From JBOHCT01 sp050699055 (GTDB taxonomy: Bacteria > Actinomycetota > Actinomycetes > Streptosporangiales > JBOHCT01), in NCBI GenBank assembly GCA_050699055.1, contig JBOHCT010000156.1, positions 1 through 10,536 of the forward strand: 10,536 nucleotides of DNA. Direction: 5' to 3'. The number at the start of each line of letters is the position of its first letter. The first letter of the stretch is position 1. The notes beneath the pieces are model-generated. The model was not told where the DNA came from. It did not search any database and saw only the letters and a list, made by a program, of their open reading frames with translations. This document shows, piece by piece, positions 6,790 to 10,536 of this stretch. The translations under genes and the position numbers were made by a program.

Positions 6790-6917
6790 GCGCCGCGGGG
6801 ACGTGGCGGGCCGGGCGTGGGGCCGCGCTCAGCCTGGGCACGCTCGGCGTGCCGGGTTCCCACCAGCGCTGGCACCCGGCGGAAACCCGGGTTTCCGCCG
6901 GGCCGGTACCTCACCGC
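6790..6917. terminator. Convergent intergenic region with overlapping strong hairpins
   Basis: The gap lies between the stop of the unknown gene (plus) and the stop of the HMG-CoA lyase gene (minus). It holds a perfect 28-bp palindrome at 6875-6902, centred on CCCGGG, with arms CCCGGCGGAAACCC and its complement. It also holds a second stem, GCCGGGT 6851-6857 with ACCCGGC 6874-6880, enclosing CCAGCGCTGG (6863-6872). The two structures share 6875-6880 and so exclude each other. There is no T-tract, which is usual for actinomycete terminators. Position and symmetry suggest a bidirectional terminator for both convergent units. Confidence 0.7.
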
Positions 6918-7832
6918 TCAGGCGGGGATCGTGCGAGTGCGGGGGCCCGCCCGCAACACCTGGGACGGCAGCGTGTGACCCACCATCGTCTCGGCCTCCC
7001 CGGCCGCCTCGATCAGGATGTCGAGGTCGACCCCGGTCTCTATGCCCATGTCCTCGACCATGTGCACGAGCTCCTCGCTGGCGATGTTCCCGGTGGCTCC
7101 GGGCGCGTACGGACAGCCGCCGAGCCCGCCGACCGAGGCGTCGAAATCGGTGACGCCCAGCTGCAGTGCGGCGAGGACGTTCGCGAGCCCCGTACCCCGC
7201 GTGTTGTGAAAGTGTAGGCCGAGCGGTACGTCAGGAAACGCGGAGCGGAACTCCCCGACGAGCCGCGTCACCCGCGGCGGCGTCGCCACGCCCGTCGTGT
7301 CGCCGAACGCGATCGTGTCCGCACCGTCTTGGACGGCCCGCCCCGCCACGCGGACGACGCGCTCAACCGGCACGTCGCCTTCGTACGGGCAGCCCCAGGC
7401 CGTCGAGATGATGACCTCGCACGTGGCGCCCGCATCGTGGGCGAACCGAATGATCCGCGCGATGTCGCCGAGCGACTCATCTGTCGAGCGGCGGACGTTC
7501 TTCCTGTTGTGGGTGTCAGAGGCCGACACGACCGCCTCCAGCTCACGGAAGCCCGCCTCGAGCGCCCGCCGGGCGCCCCGCAGGTTGGGGATGAGCGCGG
7601 AGTAGCGTACGTCCTCCTCGCGGCGGACCCGCTCCCACACTTCATCGGCATCGGCCATCTGCGGGATCGCCTTCGGGTGGACGAACGAGACCGCCTCGAT
7701 GCGCCCCACGCCCGTACGCGACAAGGCATCCACCAGCGCGACCTTGGCGTCGGTCGGGACGGGCGCCTCGTTCTGTAGCCCGTCGCGCGGCCCGACCTCG
7801 CGGAGCGACAGCCGCTTCGGCAGGTCACTCAT
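6918..7832 (-). CDS. Hydroxymethylglutaryl-CoA lyase family protein
   Basis: A 304-residue TIM-barrel aldolase-type lyase. HMG-CoA lyase cleaves 3-hydroxy-3-methylglutaryl-CoA to acetoacetate and acetyl-CoA, the last step of leucine breakdown. The opening REVGPRDGLQNE carries the catalytic Arg16 and metal ligand Asp17. GCPYEG lies at 147-152, the metal-binding pair HFH is His207/His209, and the lyase signature GGLGGCPYAPGATGNIASEE (235-254) carries the loop Cys240 and Asn249. All key residues are present and the length is normal. Start: ATG 7832 has GGAGG 5 nt upstream. It is the last gene of the minus-strand run, 63 bp after the enoyl-CoA hydratase, and is followed by a strong palindrome. 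Related lyases acting on other 3-hydroxyacyl-CoAs cannot be excluded. Confidence 0.93.
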   Translation of the reverse strand: MSDLPKRLSLREVGPRDGLQNEAPVPTDAKVALVDALSRTGVGRIEAVSFVHPKAIPQMADADEVWERVRREEDVRYSALIPNLRGARRALEAGFRELEAVVSASDTHNRKNVRRSTDESLGDIARIIRFAHDAGATCEVIISTAWGCPYEGDVPVERVVRVAGRAVQDGADTIAFGDTTGVATPPRVTRLVGEFRSAFPDVPLGLHFHNTRGTGLANVLAALQLGVTDFDASVGGLGGCPYAPGATGNIASEELVHMVEDMGIETGVDLDILIEAAGEAETMVGHTLPSQVLRAGPRTRTIPA

Positions 7833-7895
7833 CGGCTCCTCCCCAAGAGACCGTCAAGGAACTCTCGCTTGTTGTCAACAACGGCCGCCGCGCTG

Positions 7896-8672
7896 TCAGT
7901 CCCCGGGCCACGCGGGCGGGCGCTTCTCGTTGAACGCCGCGATCCCCTCACGCCGGTCGGCGGAGAAAGCCGCCGTCCGCCAGGCGGAGTCCTCGACCTC
8001 GAGCCCGACCGCAAGGGCCACGCCCGCGCCCTGGCGCAGGGCGCGCTTGGCCGCGCGTACTCCTGTCGGCGAGTTGGCCGCAACCGACTCGGCGAGAGCA
8101 CACGTCTCCTCCGCGGCCCTCCCGGCCGCCACCCGGCGGTTCACCAACCCGAGGCCCTCGGCCTCGTCGATCCGCAGCCGCCGGGCGGTGAAGATGAGGT
8201 CGGCCGCGGCGGACGGGCCGAGGCGCCGCAGCGCGAGCTGGGTGCCGCCGCCGCCCGGCACGAGGCCGACGCTCGTCTCCGGCAGGCCGAAGACGGCCGT
8301 CTCGTCGGCCACGATCAGGTCACAGGACAACGCGAACTCGCACCCGCCGCCCAACGCGTAGCCGTGGACGGCGGCGATCGTGGGCTGTGGGAGGTTCAGG
8401 ACCCCGCCGAACGCCGCGCGAAACACCCCGCGCTGCCGCAGCATGTCGGCGTCGGAGAACCCGCCCCGCTCCTTCAGGTCCGCACCCACGCAGAACGCGC
8501 GTTCGCCGGCCCCGCTCAGCACGACGGCACGTACCCGGCTCTCGCGTGCGACCTCCTCGCAGACCCGCGCCAGCCGTTCGGCCATCGACGTGGAGAGTGC
8601 GTTGAGCGCGTCCGGACGATCCAGCACGATCTCGGCCACGTGATCGTGACGCTTGACGCTCACTCCGTCCAC
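7896..8672 (-). CDS. Enoyl-CoA hydratase/isomerase family (crotonase), methylglutaconyl-CoA hydratase candidate
   Basis: A 258-residue crotonase. It carries AFCVGADLKER (59-69, oxyanion-hole residues), GYALGGGCEFALSCDL (104-119) and FGLPETSVGLVPGGGGTQ (128-145). Both catalytic glutamates of hydratases are present, Glu112 and Glu132, so it should be a true hydratase rather than a one-glutamate isomerase. The C-terminus, GIAAFNEKRPPAWPGD, is the usual family ending. Placement next to HMG-CoA lyase suggests hydration of 3-methylglutaconyl-CoA (AUH/LiuC role), an inference from context. Start: GTG 8672 with GGAGGG 4 nt upstream; a GTG three codons later is a weaker choice. It lies 68 bp after the cyclase gene and 63 bp before the lyase gene. 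Confidence 0.92.
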   Translation of the reverse strand: MDGVSVKRHDHVAEIVLDRPDALNALSTSMAERLARVCEEVARESRVRAVVLSGAGERAFCVGADLKERGGFSDADMLRQRGVFRAAFGGVLNLPQPTIAAVHGYALGGGCEFALSCDLIVADETAVFGLPETSVGLVPGGGGTQLALRRLGPSAAADLIFTARRLRIDEAEGLGLVNRRVAAGRAAEETCALAESVAANSPTGVRAAKRALRQGAGVALAVGLEVEDSAWRTAAFSADRREGIAAFNEKRPPAWPGD

Positions 8673-8740
8673 AGTGCCCTCCGACCGGGCCTCCCAAGTT
8701 CGCTCGCCCGCAGGCTATCGCCCGGCACCGAAACCCGAGC

Positions 8741-9802
8741 TCACCCGGAGACGCGGCGCAGGACGTACGGCTGCACGCTGCCGAGCCCCCGCGCCTGGCG
8801 GCGCCGGATCCGGGTGAGGCGGTACGTCTCGCGCAGCTCCTCCGCCGCGCCATGGTCCACGAGAACAGTGCCGGGCTTGGCGAACGACGTGAGCCGGCTG
8901 GCGAGGTTCACGGTCGTGCCGTAGACGTCGCCCATGCGCAGCACCACCTGGCCGTAGGCGACCCCCACGCGCACGGGGGGCATGGCGTGCGCGCCGCCGC
9001 GCACCGGCGGCTCAGCGTGCGCGCCGCCGCGCACCGGCGGCTCAGTGTCCCGCACGGTCTCCGCGAGCCGCAGCCCCACCTCGGCCGCGGCCTCGGGACG
9101 CTCGGCGACGAAGAGGACCTCATCGCCCACCGTCTTGACGAGCCGGCCGCCCTGCTCCGCGACGATGTCGGCCGCCGCGCTCTCGTACCCTTCCACGACC
9201 GCGGCCAACCCGTCCGCGTCGAGCTCGCGACTCAGCCGAGTGAACGAGACGAGGTCCGCGAACCCCACGGCCAGCCGCGTGCGTGTCGGGCCGAGTTCCG
9301 CGCCGGCGGCCGCCAACGCCCGAGTACCCGACGCCGCGAGCTGGCGCCGCCACACGTACGCGAGCAGCGGCTCCAGCTCGGGGACAAGCCACTCGGCCAC
9401 CTCGACAGCCTCCCGCGCCGCGTCGTCGGGCGAGCTCCCGCCCGAGGAAGCCCTGTCCGACGGGAGGAGGGCGTCGACCAGCATGTCGACCTGCCATTCC
9501 GCGAGCCGGGCCATGGTCTGGCCGAGCGCGCGGGTCAGGCGGATGCCGAGCTCCTCGTCGATGATCTCGGACTCGAGCAGCTCGGCGCCCTTGCGGAGCG
9601 CGGCAAGGTCGCCGTCGGTGAACGCGACGACGTCGTCGGGGAGCTCCGCGAACCCCATCGCCTGCCACAGTCGACGCGCGTACTCGAAGCGCACGCCCGC
9701 GAGCTGTGCGACCTCCTGGCGGGTGTACCGGCGCGCACCCCCGAGGAGGGCCTCGTCGATCTCCTCGGGCGTTGGGCGCCGGACCGTGTCCTCTTCCGAC
9801 AT
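8741..9802 (-). CDS. Class III adenylate cyclase with Rv1264-like N-terminal regulatory domain
   Basis: A 353-residue soluble cyclase making cAMP from ATP. The N-terminal half (about 11-112, with YTRQEVAQLAGV and FTDGDLAALRKGAELLES) is helical and resembles the autoinhibitory domain of mycobacterial Rv1264-type cyclases. The catalytic domain covers about 175-351. Metal-binding aspartates are Asp183 (GFADLVSFT) and Asp227 (KTVGDEVLF). Adenine-selecting residues are Lys223 and Asp292, and transition-state residues are Asn299 and Arg303 (GDVYGTTVNLASRL), all in canonical spacing, so activity on ATP is expected. Odd: a 20-residue insertion (254-273) made of two identical decapeptides EPPVRGGAHA precedes the normal PPVRVGVAYG strand. 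Start: ATG 9802 with GGAAGG 4 nt upstream; the frame is open to 9886, but that part overlaps the PH gene. It lies 61 bp after the PH gene, probably in one operon. Confidence 0.92.
   Translation of the reverse strand: MSEEDTVRRPTPEEIDEALLGGARRYTRQEVAQLAGVRFEYARRLWQAMGFAELPDDVVAFTDGDLAALRKGAELLESEIIDEELGIRLTRALGQTMARLAEWQVDMLVDALLPSDRASSGGSSPDDAAREAVEVAEWLVPELEPLLAYVWRRQLAASGTRALAAAGAELGPTRTRLAVGFADLVSFTRLSRELDADGLAAVVEGYESAAADIVAEQGGRLVKTVGDEVLFVAERPEAAAEVGLRLAETVRDTEPPVRGGAHAEPPVRGGAHAMPPVRVGVAYGQVVLRMGDVYGTTVNLASRLTSFAKPGTVLVDHGAAEELRETYRLTRIRRRQARGLGSVQPYVLRRVSG
8985..9044 (-). repeat. Perfect 30-bp tandem duplication inside the cyclase gene
   Basis: Bases 8985-9014 are repeated exactly at 9015-9044. 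The unit starts GCGTGCGCGCCGCCGC and ends GGCGGCTCA. It encodes ten residues, so the reading frame is kept. The lack of any silent difference between the copies points to a recent event. Confidence 0.95.
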
Positions 9803-9863
9803 GGCACCTTCCCGTGCGCGTCCGCTGTGGTTCCCGCTCGCGACGTGTCCGCGCCCGTCGAGA

Positions 9864-10391
9864 CTACCGACGCGACGCCCCGCCATGATGGGAGCCGTCG
9901 GGTCGGGACTCGCCCTCCTCGATCAGGCGATACAGCTCGCGCTGGACCACCTCGACGTACGGCACGCCGGGAAGGACCAGCTCGCCGCGCTCCCCCGCCG
10001 ACTCGACGACCAGCGTGCCGCAGCCCAGCACCCGCTCGGGCAGCGTGTAGGAGAAGGAGACGTCGTTGACCCGCGACAGCGGGATGTCGTGCCCGTGGCG
10101 CGTCACGAGGCCCTCGCGGGTGACCAGCCGGTGCGTGGTCAGCACGAACGATGTCGCCCGCCAGCGGAGGAGGGGCACGACGCTCCAGACGATGACGACG
10201 GCGACAGCGAGACCCGCGATGACCCACCGCACGGTCGGCTCGGCCGAGCCCGGCACGAGGGCGACGAGGAACGAGGCCACACCGCAGGTGAGCACGAACA
10301 CTGCCGCGGGGACGACCAGCGCCTTCCAGTGCGGATGCAGGTCCAAGACGACCTCCTCGTCATCGCCGAGGAGGTCACGCGGCAGGCTCAT
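9864..10391 (-). CDS. Bacterial PH-domain (DUF304/YdbS-like) membrane protein
   Basis: A 175-residue protein. The N-terminus MSLPRDLLGDDEEVVLDLHPHWKAL has the usual 'LxxgEevvldxhPHwkaL' lead-in. Two membrane helices follow at about 23-46 and 53-75, and then a bacterial PH-like domain at about 76-160 (SFVLTTHRLVTREGLVTRHG, IPLSRVNDVSFSYTLPERVLGCGTLVVESAG). Such proteins are common in actinobacteria; their role is not settled. The tail is charged and His-rich. Start: ATG 10391 with AGGA 7 nt upstream. It is the first gene of the minus-strand run leading into adenylate cyclase. Its start is only about 20 bp from a possible insertion-sequence end, which could have displaced its native promoter. 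Confidence 0.88.
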   Translation of the reverse strand: MSLPRDLLGDDEEVVLDLHPHWKALVVPAAVFVLTCGVASFLVALVPGSAEPTVRWVIAGLAVAVVIVWSVVPLLRWRATSFVLTTHRLVTREGLVTRHGHDIPLSRVNDVSFSYTLPERVLGCGTLVVESAGERGELVLPGVPYVEVVQRELYRLIEEGESRPDGSHHGGASRR

Positions 10392-10410
10392 ACACCCATC
10401 CTGGCACCTA

Positions 10411-10536
10411 GGGTCTGTTCCCTAAATCCAGGCTCCGTGTTGACGCCTCAGGCCGCGTGTTCGGGTAGGAGCCCGGCGACGTCGTATCCGTCGTGCTGCA
10501 GCTCGGCCAGGAGCCGGCGGGCCTGATGTGCTCTGC
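10411..10536. mobile_element. Possible insertion-sequence end (incomplete, tentative)
   Basis: GGGTCTGTTCCCTAAATCC begins at 10411, right after CTA. It resembles IS5/IS903-type terminal repeats: by my memory of the IS903 end (GGCTTTGTTGAATAAATC) about 13 of 18 bases agree. A reading frame ends 37 bp inside this point, the distance typical between a transposase stop and the element's end. The other end lies outside the window, so no target duplication can be checked. The alternative is an ordinary intergenic spot: TAGGG 10409-10413 and CCCTA 10420-10424 also form a small hairpin or operator-like inverted repeat. Confidence 0.35.
10448..10536 (-). CDS. C-terminal fragment of an unidentified protein (cut by window edge)
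   Basis: The minus strand is open from the window edge to a TGA at 10448-10450 and encodes 28 complete codons. The peptide runs RAHQARRLLAELQHDGYDV and then AGLLPEHAA. It is amphipathic and helical, with actinomycete-like third-position GC. It is too short to assign. Because a terminal-repeat-like sequence follows 37 bp downstream, it may be a transposase C-terminus, but it could equally be the end of a host gene transcribed toward the PH gene. The coding call rests only on composition and the open frame. Confidence 0.4.
   Translation of the reverse strand, partial: RAHQARRLLAELQHDGYDVAGLLPEHAA

Noticed and set aside
9803..9886. Upstream extension of the adenylate cyclase frame to 9886
   Set aside because: It would overlap the end of the PH gene and adds residues without family similarity; ATG 9802 has a proper ribosome site.
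8982..10526. Plus-strand open frame of 514 codons, and a second one at 8852-10069
   Set aside because: Both run antisense to the cyclase and PH genes, are Ser/Arg/Ala rich and show no family pattern; shadows of GC-biased codons.

Overview
The window looks like chromosomal DNA of a high-GC actinomycete. Codons end almost always in G or C, GTG starts are common, Shine-Dalgarno sequences are GGAGG-like, and the gene families (GtrA, actinobacterial acyl-CoA carboxylase beta, bacterial PH protein, Rv1264-type adenylate cyclase) are typical of that phylum. The genus cannot be told from this sequence. No rRNA, tRNA, CRISPR array or phage genes were seen.

Layout, left to right. At the left edge (1-108, minus) is the N-terminus of an acyl-CoA dehydrogenase, divergent from a GtrA-type membrane protein (213-794, plus). 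GtrA meets, tail to tail and only 3 bp apart, an acyl-CoA carboxylase beta chain (798-2378, minus). A divergent intergenic region (2379-2656) carries an array of long inverted repeats, followed by a MaoC-like hydratase (2657-3139, plus) and a small DUF3592-like membrane protein (3244-3672, plus). A membrane-anchored extracytoplasmic propeller-like protein (3767-4957, minus) follows. Divergent from it is a translationally coupled pair (5174-6259 and 6256-6789, plus): a nitrilase-superfamily protein lacking its catalytic cysteine, and a protein I do not recognise. A strong bidirectional terminator region (6790-6917) separates this pair from a minus-strand run read right to left: PH-domain protein (9864-10391), class III adenylate cyclase (8741-9802), enoyl-CoA hydratase (7896-8672) and HMG-CoA lyase-like protein (6918-7832). 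The right edge holds the C-terminus of an unidentified protein and what may be the end of an insertion sequence.

Acyl-CoA dehydrogenase, biotin-dependent carboxyltransferase, enoyl-CoA hydratase and HMG-CoA lyase are the enzyme types of leucine/isovalerate catabolism (isovaleryl-CoA to 3-methylcrotonyl-CoA to 3-methylglutaconyl-CoA to HMG-CoA to acetoacetate plus acetyl-CoA). Here they are spread over at least three transcription units instead of one operon, and the biotin carboxylase alpha chain is not in the window. The substrate assignment is therefore an inference. A cAMP-producing enzyme in the same run as two of these steps suggests, but does not prove, a regulatory link.

Most worth following up: the cysteine-less nitrilase homologue with its coupled partner; the palindromic repeat array at 2447-2612; an exact in-frame 30-bp duplication inside the adenylate cyclase catalytic domain; and the possible IS end next to the PH gene start.
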